Of a stretch of DNA of 64,000 nt, positions 45,225 to 54,218 are shown piece after piece (position 1 is the stretch's first letter; every line of letters begins with the position of its first letter). The position numbers were made by a program, and so were the translations under genes. Source of the DNA: Hugenholtzia roseola DSM 9546. GTDB lineage: Bacteria > Bacteroidota > Bacteroidia > Cytophagales > Bernardetiaceae. The notes under the pieces were generated by a model. It had not been told where the DNA came from. It searched no databases and was given only the letters and a program-made list of their open reading frames with translations. The stretch covers positions 218,660 through 282,659 of the forward strand of contig NZ_KE383879.1 in NCBI RefSeq assembly GCF_000422585.1, in the 5' to 3' direction.

Positions 45225-45755
45225 TTAGCTTGCTTTTTCAGCAATACCCTTAACCATAGCCGCCACTCTGCCGCCACCACTTTTGATAGCTCCCACTACG
45301 CGACGTGCAGGCGATTGGATAAGCATAACCACTTCGCCGATAAGCTCTTCGCGAGATTTGAGGGTAGCCAAGGTTTCCAAGTTCTTCTCTCCGATAAAGA
45401 GTGAAGAATCGATGGAAGCCGCTTTAAAGAGGGGCTTTTCAGAGTTGAATTTCTTGCGGAACTCCTTGATGACTTCGGCAGGTGCTTTGCCCACTTCCGA
45501 GCCAAACATGATACCAGATGAGCCTTTCAAGTGGTCATAGACGGGTGCGTAATCTACGTCTAAGCGTTCTAAGGCTTTTTTGATGAGGGAGTTTTTTACT
45601 ACCTGATAGCTAATGCCTTTTTCAAAGCAAAGACGGCGGAAGGCATTGATTTGTGCAACACTCAAGCCCGCAGTGTCTGTGATATAAAAGTAGGTAGTAC
45701 CCGAAAGTTTTTCGGTCAGCTCATCAACGAGTTGTATTTTTTCTTCTTTAGTCAT
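45225..45755 (-). CDS. rplJ: Ribosomal protein uL10
   Basis: 176 aa. Binds the L12 dimers in the ribosomal stalk and represses its own operon. MTKEEKIQLVDELTEKLSGTTYFYITDTAGLSVAQINAFR (1-40) and GSSGIMFGSEVGKAP are family-typical. 29 nt after rplA, 160 nt before rplL. Confidence 0.97.
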   Translation of the reverse strand: MTKEEKIQLVDELTEKLSGTTYFYITDTAGLSVAQINAFRRLCFEKGISYQVVKNSLIKKALERLDVDYAPVYDHLKGSSGIMFGSEVGKAPAEVIKEFRKKFNSEKPLFKAASIDSSLFIGEKNLETLATLKSREELIGEVVMLIQSPARRVVGAIKSGGGRVAAMVKGIAEKAS

Positions 45756-45784
45756 GATTTCAGAGGATTAGAGCGTTTGGCGAA

Positions 45785-46483
45785 TTAAAGACCCTTGATA
45801 GAGTTTTTGTCTACTTTCACAGACGGACTCATGGTAGTAGTAAGGTGAATGCTTTTGAAGTAAGTACCTTTTGCAGAAGAAGGCTTCAAGCGAACCAAAG
45901 TTTGCAATAGCTCCTCTACGTTTTCTTTCAACTGTGCAGGGCTGAAAGAAGACTTACCGATGGAGGTGTGTACGATACCCGTCTTATCAACGCGGAAGTC
46001 GATTTTACCTGCCTTTACTTCTGTAACGGCTTTGGCTACGTCCATCGTTACTGTACCTGCCTTAGGGTTTGGCATCAAGCCGCGCGGACCTAAGACACGT
46101 CCCAACTTACCTACTTTTGCCATTACGGTAGGCATCGTGATGATGACATCGATATCCGTCCAGCCGCCTTCGATTTTTTGGATATAATCGTCTAAACCTA
46201 CATGGTCTGCGCCTGCTGCTTTCGCCTCTGCTTCTTTATCAGGCGTAACGAGGGCTAATACGCGCACTTGCTTACCTGTTCCGTGTGGGAGGGTTACAAC
46301 GCCGCGCACCATCTGGTCGGCTTTGCGTGGGTCTACGCCTAAACGCACATCCACATCAACAGAGGCATCGAACTTTGTCAGGCTGATTTGTTTTACAATT
46401 TCGGCAGCCTGTTCGAGGCTATACTCCTGTTGAGGGTTGTATTTTGCTAACGCTTCTTTGCGTTTTTTGGTTAATCTTGCCAT
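45785..46483 (-). CDS. rplA: Ribosomal protein uL1
   Basis: 232 aa. Forms the mobile L1 stalk and is a translational repressor. Seen: [46 protein letters not shown], and [16 protein letters not shown]. Operon member between rplK and rplJ. Confidence 0.98.
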   Translation of the reverse strand: MARLTKKRKEALAKYNPQQEYSLEQAAEIVKQISLTKFDASVDVDVRLGVDPRKADQMVRGVVTLPHGTGKQVRVLALVTPDKEAEAKAAGADHVGLDDYIQKIEGGWTDIDVIITMPTVMAKVGKLGRVLGPRGLMPNPKAGTVTMDVAKAVTEVKAGKIDFRVDKTGIVHTSIGKSSFSPAQLKENVEELLQTLVRLKPSSAKGTYFKSIHLTTTMSPSVKVDKNSIKGL

Positions 46484-46632
46484 GATGCGGATTCAGATTT
46501 GTAGTAATAACGATTGAAAATCAATCTCCTACGCGCTATTATTGGTCGCCTTTGTATCAGACAAACGCCCCAAGATAGCCTTTATGGAGAAGCGAAAAAG
46601 TGCAACTACACTTTTTCAGGATAGGGAAAGGC

Positions 46633-47076
46633 TTAGTTTTCCCAAGGTGCTTTGCCCGTAACGTTGATACCCATACTACGCGCCGTACCTGCTACCATTT
46701 TCATAGCCGATTCGAGGGTAAAGGCGTTCAAGTCAGGCATTTTAATTTCGGCAATCTGCTGCACTTGTTCCCAAGTTACGCTTCCTACTTTGTCGCGATT
46801 TGGAACGGCAGAGCCACCTTTGATTTTTGCCGCTTCCATCAATAGGTTTGGAGCGGGAGGCGTTTTGATAACAAAATCGAAAGATTTATCAGCATAAAGG
46901 GTAATGATAACAGGCAGAAGCTGTCCCATTCTATCCTGCGTGCGAGCGTTGAACTGCTTGCAGAACTCCATGATGTTGATACCTTTCGAGCCGAGTGCGG
47001 GACCTAACGGCGGCGAAGGGTTTGCCTGACCACCTTTAGCCTGCACTTTTACGTATGCTTTGATTTCTTTTGCCAT
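46633..47076 (-). CDS. rplK: Ribosomal protein uL11
   Basis: 147 aa. GTPase-centre protein binding 23S rRNA; contains [25 protein letters not shown] and the C-terminal RNA-binding [18 protein letters not shown]...ARSMGINV. A 238-nt gap separates it from nusG and contains no gene. Confidence 0.98.
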   Translation of the reverse strand: MAKEIKAYVKVQAKGGQANPSPPLGPALGSKGINIMEFCKQFNARTQDRMGQLLPVIITLYADKSFDFVIKTPPAPNLLMEAAKIKGGSAVPNRDKVGSVTWEQVQQIAEIKMPDLNAFTLESAMKMVAGTARSMGINVTGKAPWEN

Positions 47077-47314
47077 GACTGTATAGAAGACTGTATAAGA
47101 AACGATAAGAGGTATTTGAGGCGATACAATTCGAGTAAGAGGGTCTTATTGTATCAAAAATGCGTTCTTGGGAAAAGGCAAAATCGAAGCTATCAGGTTG
47201 GGAAGCACAACATAGCTCAATTTTCCGACGTGGCTCAAAGAGTATAGAACGCATCAAGGAGCCGCGCTGCTTTTATGCCCTCACATCTCACAAGGTTTGG
47301 GCGCAAAAGCAAAT

Positions 47315-47998
47315 TTATTCTGTATCTTCGCTTTCTGTAAATTTCACTTTTTCTACCTGCAAATAGCCTAGTTCGATAGGCTGCTGGCGGCTTCCGAAGA
47401 TTTTGAAGCTCACTTTGAGTTTCTTTTTATCTTCATAGACCTTTTCTACAATGCCGTTCATAGAGGCAAAAGGACCTTCCATCACCTTGACCGACTCCCC
47501 TACGACAAAGTGAAGGTCGTCTGCGGTAGCGGTAGTTTCTTCGGCGGCTTCTAACCTGCCCAATATTTTCCTAACTTCGCTTTCGCGCATAGGCTTGGGC
47601 ATATCGGTAATGGCTTCACCATCTACACGCAAAAAATTGATAACGCCGGGTACGTTTGTAATAAGGTGAATAAGCTCACCTGCATTAGAGAGTCCTAAGT
47701 TGGTCTGAACTAAGACATATCCGGGGAGGGTATTCTTTTCTACGACTACTTTCTTTACCTTGCCATCTTTGAGCCTACGGTGTTGGAAAGTCTTTTCAGT
47801 AGGAGCTACCACCTGCGCAATATACTCACCCAACTTATTGATATTCACTTCCTTTTCGAGGTAGAGCTTGACACTGCGTTCCTGTCCGCTTACCACTCTA
47901 AGCAGATACCACTCCAAGCGTGGTTCGCGTTTTTCCTCTTGTGCGGCATTTTTTTCTTTGCTCTGCGAGGTTGTTGTGTCGGTATTTTTTTTGCTCAT
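47315..47998 (-). CDS. nusG: Transcription antitermination factor NusG
   Basis: 227 aa, a little longer than the common 180 aa because of an N-terminal Lys/Glu-rich extension (about 1-25). NGN domain: WYLLRVVSGQERSVKLYL, LPGYVLVQTNL; KOW domain with DLHFVVGESVKVMEGPFASMNGIVEKV. Follows secE 100 nt away. Confidence 0.96.
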   Translation of the reverse strand: MSKKNTDTTTSQSKEKNAAQEEKREPRLEWYLLRVVSGQERSVKLYLEKEVNINKLGEYIAQVVAPTEKTFQHRRLKDGKVKKVVVEKNTLPGYVLVQTNLGLSNAGELIHLITNVPGVINFLRVDGEAITDMPKPMRESEVRKILGRLEAAEETTATADDLHFVVGESVKVMEGPFASMNGIVEKVYEDKKKLKVSFKIFGSRQQPIELGYLQVEKVKFTESEDTE

Positions 47999-48098
47999 CG
48001 CCTTGATAAAGTATGAGAAGGTAAAGATAAAAGTTGAAAGAAAGGGACAAAAGGGCTTGCACCGCGCTTGTTCTTTCCGTTATCAGGATTGATAAAGG

Positions 48099-48290
48099 TT
48101 AGAAAAGGTCGTAAAGGGCGGCAACGCCTGCTTGAAAACTCATATCCATGCCCTTGATGACAAGTGCAAAAATCAGAGTAGCGACTAAAACCACTACCGA
48201 GGTGCGCTGCAAATCTGCATATTTAGACCAGGTAACGTGTTCTAACATTTCGGTACGGCTTTCTTTCAAAAACTCGATAAAACGGTTCAT
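48099..48290 (-). CDS. secE: Preprotein translocase subunit SecE
   Basis: 63 aa from the ATG at 48290 (MNRFIEFLKESRTEMLEHVTW), a single-TM SecE of the short bacterial type. The motif KESRTEMLEHVTWSKYADLQRTSVVVLVATLIFALVIKGMD is typical. Upstream is tRNA-Trp, downstream nusG. Confidence 0.95.
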   Translation of the reverse strand: MNRFIEFLKESRTEMLEHVTWSKYADLQRTSVVVLVATLIFALVIKGMDMSFQAGVAALYDLF

Positions 48291-48521
48291 AGGAAGTGCG
48301 TCTAAGGGTAAGACCTCTGTTGAAGATAGGGATAAAGCGACAAAGAAGAACAAACAGAAAAGAGAAGTGATACAAAAAGTATCAAAAATAAGGGTGAGTA
48401 AAGAATTGTGGCTCTTTACTCACCTAACTCATTTTATCTGCTCAAAAGACTTTTTTCTGCCTTTCTAATAAAGGTATTATTAAAAAGGTATAAACGTGCT
48501 TGTCTTTGTTTTGCTTTTTTG

Positions 48522-48592
48522 CACGGGTGCATGGATTCGAACCATGATCAACGGTTTTGGAGACCGCTATTCTACCGTTGAACTACACCCGT
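48522..48592 (-). tRNA. tRNA-Trp(CCA)
   Basis: 71 nt. Acceptor ACGGGTG/CACCCGT, discriminator G, anticodon loop CTCCAAA (anticodon CCA), T-loop TTCGAAT. First gene of the secE operon, the usual place in Bacteroidota. Confidence 0.97.
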
Positions 48593-48669
48593 GTATATGG
48601 AAAGACCTATATACTGCATCAATTTGAGGAAACAAAAAGGCTTTTCTATTTACCTCTCTAATTGGACTG

Positions 48670-48700
48670 CAAAGTTAGGGCATATTTTTCGAAAAACAAA
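48670..48700 (-). promoter_or_regulatory. Promoter of the tRNA-Trp-secE-nusG-rplKAJL operon
   Basis: On the minus strand: TTTG (48697-48700), 19-nt spacer, TAACTTTG (48670-48677), near-perfect consensus, about 78 nt before the tRNA 5' end. It is the only promoter seen for the operon. Confidence 0.75.
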
Positions 48701-48817
48701 TCTAAATCGAAAAAAAACGGAAAAAAGTTTGAAAAAAAATCGCTTTTGCGGCAACACCCTGAAAAACAAGGCATTAGAGATAAAAAAGCCCATCTTCTAC
48801 CCCTGATTTTTTGGCTG

Positions 48818-49405
48818 CTATATGGGCAATTTCTTTCCGAAATAACGCTTGACAAAGTACCAAACCACTTTAAAGGCATAGGGCGCAATCCATTTGACTA
48901 CAAAAGGTAGGGCAAAAGAAGACCCCAGAAAGATAGCCAAACTCCATAATTCTTGCTGCAAGTTTTCCGAAAAACTGCCTGTAATGATAAGATTGACAAA
49001 ATCGTCTAACAGTTTGTAATTGACTCCTATAAAGATAGGCAGGGAAAAGAGAAAACCAATAAAACCCAAGCCGCGCTCCATGACGATAATAAAATCGTCG
49101 AGTGCCTTCAAATGAGTTTGATAGGCTTTTTCATAGGTTTGCGCCCATTCCGCCGTAGGGTAGCGGCGAATGTGCGGACAGTAAAACACAATATCGCCAT
49201 CTAATTGAATAAAAGAATGAAATTGAAAAGCTATCGGGGCAGCTGCCGTCTTGGGCTGATACTCAAATTCTGTGCGGACGCTATAACCGCCCCGCCTGAT
49301 GAAACGCACCAAGTAGCGAAAAAAATCAGGCAGGTAGGTAGCTAACACAAATTGGTGGCGCAAAGTGAGGAAGAAATCCCAAATATAGGTGAGCTTTTTT
49401 ACCAT
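48818..49405 (-). CDS. Membrane protein of unknown function
   Basis: 195 aa from the ATG at 49405 (MVKKLTYIWDFFLTL); an ATG eight codons earlier exists. Soluble part with LVRFIRRGGYSVRTEFEYQPK and QLDGDIVFYCPHIRRY, two TM segments near the C terminus (RGLGFIGFLFSLPIFIGVNY; WSLAIFLGSSFALPFVVKW), basic tail. Third gene of the unknown operon. The 4-kb gene order upstream of secE normally has tuf; here it is this operon instead. Confidence 0.7.
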   Translation of the reverse strand: MVKKLTYIWDFFLTLRHQFVLATYLPDFFRYLVRFIRRGGYSVRTEFEYQPKTAAAPIAFQFHSFIQLDGDIVFYCPHIRRYPTAEWAQTYEKAYQTHLKALDDFIIVMERGLGFIGFLFSLPIFIGVNYKLLDDFVNLIITGSFSENLQQELWSLAIFLGSSFALPFVVKWIAPYAFKVVWYFVKRYFGKKLPI

Positions 49406-49438
49406 ATTCTTAGGTTTAAAAATAGTCAAAAAGCACGA

Positions 49439-50278
49439 TTACTTGTCTTCTTTCTGCCTGCGCATGCTGGCACGTGTAGGTACGCCCATGCTGCCGCCTG
49501 CGCCTGCACTTCTGCCTGCGGCACTGCGCGTATTTTTGGTTACGGCATTGAAAACGCCCGAAGCCAAAGAGCCAATGGCTTTGAATAAGCCCTGCCACAT
49601 TCGGATACCTGTGCTGATAGATTCTTGGTGCATCTCTATCATCATTCGCTGCTCCTTTTCAGTATGGCGCAAAAAGCGATTGGTCATATAAGAGGTAATA
49701 TCGCCCTGCACCTGCACAACGGTTTGCAAGACAACGTGTTGCGTGCCAATTTCGCTCGCCTTTCGGATAATCGCAATTTGGTCGGCTTCTAAGGGTAGGT
49801 CGGCAATTTTATCAATTTGGTGGTCGGGATAGTCATTGTTCCACGCCCATTCTTGGTCGGGATAGAGTTCTTTTTGCAATTCTAAGACATCTATGATGCG
49901 CAGACTTTGGGTCTTGATGCGCGAAGCCATGATTTTACACTCTTTGGCATAGCGCAGAAGGTCTTGGTTGTCGGGTGCAGCTTCGATGGTATTGATAAAA
50001 AGTTCAATTTTTTTATCACAATACTCTATAATTTCAGAAAAACCCAACTCGCCGCCTGTGCGTTGGCTAAACTGCTCGTTGAGCAAATCTTCCGCTGTAA
50101 CATCATACATGTAGTTTGTGCCATTGAACTCTACCAATTTGGCGCGATATTCTTCTGCCAAATCAAAAAGCTCGCGACGGTAGGAATTTGCTGTTACGCA
50201 CAATATCTCATCTTTGATGATGGTATTGATTTCTAAGCGCAGCAAATCGGTCGCTAATTTATTTAAAAAATTTGCCAT
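49439..50278 (-). CDS. Helical cytoplasmic protein of unknown function (operon gene B)
   Basis: 279 aa. No membrane helix or signal peptide. N-terminal DLLRLEINTIIKDEI (11-25) and GDITSYMTN (192-200) recur in the preceding 126-aa protein in the same order, which points to relatedness or an insertion of ~150 residues. The C-terminal 60 residues contain a hydrophobic segment (MWQGLFKAIGSLASGVFNAV) followed by a basic Ser/Arg/Gly-rich tail. No recognised family. Confidence 0.65.
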   Translation of the reverse strand: MANFLNKLATDLLRLEINTIIKDEILCVTANSYRRELFDLAEEYRAKLVEFNGTNYMYDVTAEDLLNEQFSQRTGGELGFSEIIEYCDKKIELFINTIEAAPDNQDLLRYAKECKIMASRIKTQSLRIIDVLELQKELYPDQEWAWNNDYPDHQIDKIADLPLEADQIAIIRKASEIGTQHVVLQTVVQVQGDITSYMTNRFLRHTEKEQRMMIEMHQESISTGIRMWQGLFKAIGSLASGVFNAVTKNTRSAAGRSAGAGGSMGVPTRASMRRQKEDK

Positions 50279-50370
50279 AGGAAACAGTTACAAGCCGATT
50301 TAGAAAAAGAAAGAACGCTTTGAAGGCTACGCGCCCTCCGCAAAGCGCAGCAGTGAGAGGGCGGGCGCAC

Positions 50371-50751
50371 TTATTTTTTCTGTTCCTGATTTGTTTTTTT
50401 GAATAGTTCAATCAAAGACATAATTGCTTGAATGTTGCTATTGATAATTTCGTGTCCGCGCTCCTCTTTGTGGGCGTGAAAATTGCGCAACCATTCGTAT
50501 TTGTCATAGACTAAATCGTTGCTGATGTGGGTCGTGATGTCGCCATCAATCAAATTGATGCGGCTATTCATCACCTTAAAATCCTCACCCTGACGGGGCG
50601 CAATTTCATTATCAACGGTTACATCAAATTCGCCGACAATGGTCTTGATTTCTAAGTTGGTTAAATCTACGATACGCTCTTGGACGTATTTGATGAAGTT
50701 TTCTAATTTATTGGCTTCATTTTTCGAAATTTCCTTGCCGCTATTGACCAT
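50371..50751 (-). CDS. Small cytoplasmic protein of unknown function (operon gene A)
   Basis: 126 aa from the ATG at 50751 (MVNSGKEISKNEANKL); an ATG 13 codons upstream is possible. Motifs DLTNLEIKTIVGEF (29-42) and GDITTHISN (70-78) resemble those of the 279-aa protein; the rest is helical, with a His-rich middle (FHAHKEERGHEI). First gene of a three-gene operon read leftward: A (50751-50371), B (50278-49439), membrane protein (49405-48818), spacings 92 and 33 nt. No recognised family. Confidence 0.65.
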   Translation of the reverse strand: MVNSGKEISKNEANKLENFIKYVQERIVDLTNLEIKTIVGEFDVTVDNEIAPRQGEDFKVMNSRINLIDGDITTHISNDLVYDKYEWLRNFHAHKEERGHEIINSNIQAIMSLIELFKKTNQEQKK

Positions 50752-50790
50752 TTGAATAGGAATGTAAGATGGAAAAAAAGAAGTTTGCAA

Positions 50791-51211
50791 AAATCGAGGG
50801 GGCTTTTGCTACCTCAAAGCCAAAAATACGTTTTTTTTCCAAATGCAGCAATTTTTTAAAAAAATATTTTGTCGGTAGGCTCTAAAAGGGAATTGAACTT
50901 TTCGCTTTCTTGTTGTGTTATTTGGGTAAAACTGCCCTTTTGGTAGCAAAGCCCTTTTTCGCGCCTCTTTTTGGGTCTAAGCCCGATTTGAAGCCAAAAA
51001 AAAGAAAGTGTGTTTCTAAAATTTGCTTTTTTGGGCTAATTTTTGCCCTTTGATAAGTGTTTTGCTGCTTCAAAACGGAAAAAGCCTTTTTTCTCTTTTT
51101 ACCTTCATCTTTTTACCTTTGCCCTTCCACCTTCAAAATAAAAGTGTTATGCACACCCTTTGTCTTTCCTTTTCTAATTCTTTTACCTAACTTCCTTAAC
51201 TTCCTACCGCC
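50791..51211. other. Divergent intergenic region
   Basis: No gene. It contains a TACCTTTG box at 51114-51121, fitting a promoter for the TPR gene, and long T/A runs. No promoter for the unknown operon was certain. Confidence 0.5.
51114..51121 (+). promoter_or_regulatory. -7 box TACCTTTG before TPR gene
   Basis: Perfect TAnnTTTG match, 90 nt before the start; no TTTG at -33. Confidence 0.45.
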
Positions 51212-51697
51212 ATGACACGAAAAGAAGAAATCTTAGACCGCCTCTTTACCCTGCTCAAAAACGCTCGCCAAGAAACTCGCGCCGAAGTGATTATCAATCA
51301 GATTTGGCAAATTTGGCTCGATAGCGGAGATGCCTCTCTCAATTTGATGATGAAAGAAGGCAATGAAGCCCTCACTGCGGGCAACTACAATGATGCCATC
51401 AAAATTTTTACCGAAGCCCTGCTCTACAAAGATTCCTACGCCGAAGCCTGGAACAAACGCGCCACCGCCTATTTTTTAAGGGGCAATTACAAACAAGCTC
51501 TCGAAGACATCAAAGAAACCCTCAAACGCGAACCGCGTCATTTCGGGGCTATGGCAGGAGCGGCACACATCTACGCCACCATCAGCGATATGGCAGCTCT
51601 TTTGGGTTCGCTCGAAAGTTTGTATGAAATCAATCCCTCGTATCCCAATTTGGCACAAAATATCAACACTTTGAAGCGAAAATTGGGACGCTCTTAG
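51212..51697 (+). CDS. TPR-repeat protein
   Basis: 161 aa soluble protein. Repeats typical of TPR: ALTAGNYNDAIKIFTEALLYKDSYAEAWNKRATAYFLRGNYKQALEDIKETLKREPRHFGAMAGAAHIYATI (about 52-120). No signal peptide, so cytoplasmic. Partner unknown; isolated gene. Confidence 0.85.
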   Translation: MTRKEEILDRLFTLLKNARQETRAEVIINQIWQIWLDSGDASLNLMMKEGNEALTAGNYNDAIKIFTEALLYKDSYAEAWNKRATAYFLRGNYKQALEDIKETLKREPRHFGAMAGAAHIYATISDMAALLGSLESLYEINPSYPNLAQNINTLKRKLGRS

Positions 51698-51934
51698 CAA
51701 AAAGCGCAGTTTTTGAAATTATTGCTTGTGTTCAAGTTTTAAAAATAGACATAAAAAATGAAAATTAGAAGCGGCAGAGGCTTGGCGAAAGTGGCATTTT
51801 TTGAGTTGGAAGACCGCCCTTTTCGACAAGCCCCCAAGACAAAGATGAAGGACTGCTTGCCGCCTGCTACTTTATTTTTATCCAAATTTTGAACGATTTT
51901 TCTATCTTACTTGTCCTATCTGGCTTTTCCTACC

Positions 51935-53149
51935 TTATTTGCCCTCTACATACGCCTGCAAGTAGGCAAACTTAGGCAAAAGGCTGCCTTTATCGGCGAT
52001 AGTCGCATTTTCTACACGCTTTTCCGCATCTGCACCCAAAAGGTGAGGCAAAACTTGGGCTATCATTTCCCTACCAAAATCGCGTGAAGCATCACGTGGT
52101 AGTTCGCAAGGCAGGTTATCTACCGCCATAACGGTAATATTTTCTGGGCGCGAAAAGGCAGTTTCCTCTTTTTCTGTGGTCGGATTGTAGTCGTAATTGG
52201 GCTGGGCTATCGTGCTGGGGCGATGTGTAGAAGGAATCGAACCCTCGATATCGCAGGTAACGTCTGCAATGACTTTTATTTTAAAATCACTATGTCGCAT
52301 TTCCTCCTTTGTAAAAAGGAGCGGAGCTTTCGGATTCCAATAAGCGGCAGCGATAAGCAAGTCGGTGCAATGCGCATATTTTAGAAAATCGCCCTTGAAA
52401 TTTTCAGGGTGTTGATAAAATTCTTTCGCCTCAAAGGGTTGGTTTTCTTTGTGCAAGTGATAATCTTGTGAGCGCAGTTGGGTAAAAACGGCTTCTTCAA
52501 AGTGCTGGCTTAGATACGCTTGGGGGCTAACCTGCCTAATGCCTGCCATTTGGAGCATCTCTATTGCGCCTTTACTGACTCTGCCGCCGCCCGTTACGAC
52601 TATCTTCACCGCAGGGAGTTTCACTTTTTCGAGTTCGAGTTTTAATTCCTGCATATCAAAACATTGGTGCGCAGGTTTTAAATCAAAAAGTTGCATTTTT
52701 TTTCCATAGGAAAGCAAACCATTATACGCGCCTACCAAACCTGCATACCTTCCAAAAGCTATCACGCGCTCGCCTTTTGCGTCTGTCAGCACTTCGTAAT
52801 CTATCAGGCGTATGTTTTTTGCCAAAATTTCGCGCAACAAATTTCTATTATAGGGCTGCATTTTGATAGTATGCGAAAAGAAAAAATAGGTCTTTTCCGC
52901 CACCAAATTTGGAATGGGTACTTCTTTTACACCCAAAAGAATGTCTGCCTGCTCTAAATCGGCTTTTTCTACCAATCTACAACCTGCCTGCGCATATTCT
53001 GCATCTGAAAAACAGCGAATTGGGCTTTTTTCTACCCAAATTTCCACAGAAGGAAAAAGTTTTCGTACCTCTTGGCACTGTGTAGGGGTGAGGGCTACCC
53101 GTTTATCAATCGGAATTTTATCTTCTTTAATAAGGGCGATAATGCTCAT
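51935..53149 (-). CDS. Alanine dehydrogenase/saccharopine dehydrogenase-like NAD(P) oxidoreductase
   Basis: 404 aa. N-terminal domain IALIKEDKIPIDKRVALTPTQC matches the AlaDH/PNT and Lys1 superfamily; the Rossmann site IVVTGGGRVSKGAIEML shows a GxGxxxxG-type turn. The C-terminal IADVTCDIEGSIPSTHRPSTI matches saccharopine dehydrogenase-like members more than alanine dehydrogenase. Substrate is not settled by sequence; a lysine-pathway or amino-acid role is likely. Confidence 0.75.
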   Translation of the reverse strand: MSIIALIKEDKIPIDKRVALTPTQCQEVRKLFPSVEIWVEKSPIRCFSDAEYAQAGCRLVEKADLEQADILLGVKEVPIPNLVAEKTYFFFSHTIKMQPYNRNLLREILAKNIRLIDYEVLTDAKGERVIAFGRYAGLVGAYNGLLSYGKKMQLFDLKPAHQCFDMQELKLELEKVKLPAVKIVVTGGGRVSKGAIEMLQMAGIRQVSPQAYLSQHFEEAVFTQLRSQDYHLHKENQPFEAKEFYQHPENFKGDFLKYAHCTDLLIAAAYWNPKAPLLFTKEEMRHSDFKIKVIADVTCDIEGSIPSTHRPSTIAQPNYDYNPTTEKEETAFSRPENITVMAVDNLPCELPRDASRDFGREMIAQVLPHLLGADAEKRVENATIADKGSLLPKFAYLQAYVEGK

Positions 53150-53471
53150 CTGTGTGTGGTTTTAGGGTGTGTGAAAAATAGTAGGGCAAAAGTCTGAAAA
53201 AAAAATGACTTTTCAAGACTAAAAGCCGTCATATCCAAACCTATCAAAGCATTTAGAAGGTAGGCAGGCTCTATAAAAAGGCACAACTACGATAGCCTAT
53301 CTTTTTATTCGTTTTTCTTGTGTTTGGAGATTTCACTTTGTCTTTCAAATCTCTTTTTTTTATTTTTCTTCTATTTTTTTCAAAAGGGCGTTACTTTTTG
53401 TGTTTTTGGGGTTATACTGGTTGGAAAACTTTGTAGAAAAAAAACAACCTGCCTACTCAAAACCAAACGAT
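53150..53471. other. Intergenic region before restriction-modification genes
   Basis: Nothing recognised: A/T-rich, no promoter consensus, no repeat. A GTG at 53400 is in frame with the downstream gene but the first likely start is the ATG at 53472. Confidence 0.45.
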
Positions 53472-54218
53472 ATGCTTGAAACCAATCAAAAAGTATTTGA
53501 AGACGTAGAAGGACGTTACTATTTTGCCCCTATCAGACAGAACTTTGAGAAAAAAGTAAAAGAACTTGGGGCAGAAAAGGCTATTTCTTACCTCACCGAA
53601 ATTATGCAAAGCTCAACGGCAGAAGTTGAAAAGATTATCCAAAAACGTATCAAAAGTGGCGAAATAAGTGATGCCTCACAGACGAGAAAGGCAGTTGCAG
53701 GAAATGGTTTTCAAGGTTTGGTGGCTTATGCCCTAATTTATCTGCAAAATGAAGGCTTGATAAACAAAGACTTAGTAATTACACTAAAACCAAAGAAACA
53801 CGAACTCATAGAAGATTATGCTACTATTCAGGTAGGAGATGATGTGCAAAAACCAGACGTGGATTTGATGGTTTATCACAGCAAAAAATTAGAAAAAGCA
53901 CCTGTTTTGATTTTCTCAATGAAAACATCTTTGAGAGAAAGAGCAGGACAAACCTACAAATGGAAACTTCTAATGGATATTGCCACATCAAAAGACTGTA
54001 TGCAAATCAAACAAAAATACAATTTGAGTTTTGAAGTAAAGGCAGATTTTAGAGTAGGGTTTATCACAACCAATTTTTATGATGAAATCACACAACCCCA
54101 ACAAATAGGAATGTTGAATTTCTTTGATTTTGTGTATCTTACAAAATCAGGAAAATTCAAATCACCTATCAATGAGTTTTCAAAAATTGTGTCAGACCTC
54201 AAAACACTTTACAAATGA
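53472..54218 (+). CDS. Type II restriction endonuclease, BsaWI-like
   Basis: 248 aa from the ATG at 53472 (MLETNQKVFEDVEGRYYFAP); a GTG at 53400 would add 24 codons. The IFSMKTSLRER stretch resembles the active-site region of BsaWI (recognises WCCGGW), and PDVDLMVYH upstream supplies an Asp of a PD-(D/E)xK-type centre; here the ExK is SMK, as in the related Cfr10I/NgoMIV group with displaced Glu. This rests on remembered motifs, so the target site is inferred at most. The stop overlaps the methyltransferase start by ATGA (54215-54218). Confidence 0.7.
   Translation: MLETNQKVFEDVEGRYYFAPIRQNFEKKVKELGAEKAISYLTEIMQSSTAEVEKIIQKRIKSGEISDASQTRKAVAGNGFQGLVAYALIYLQNEGLINKDLVITLKPKKHELIEDYATIQVGDDVQKPDVDLMVYHSKKLEKAPVLIFSMKTSLRERAGQTYKWKLLMDIATSKDCMQIKQKYNLSFEVKADFRVGFITTNFYDEITQPQQIGMLNFFDFVYLTKSGKFKSPINEFSKIVSDLKTLYK

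Noticed and set aside
47077-47314. A hidden gene between nusG and rplK
   Set aside because: The frames in the 238-nt gap show no start context or protein similarity.
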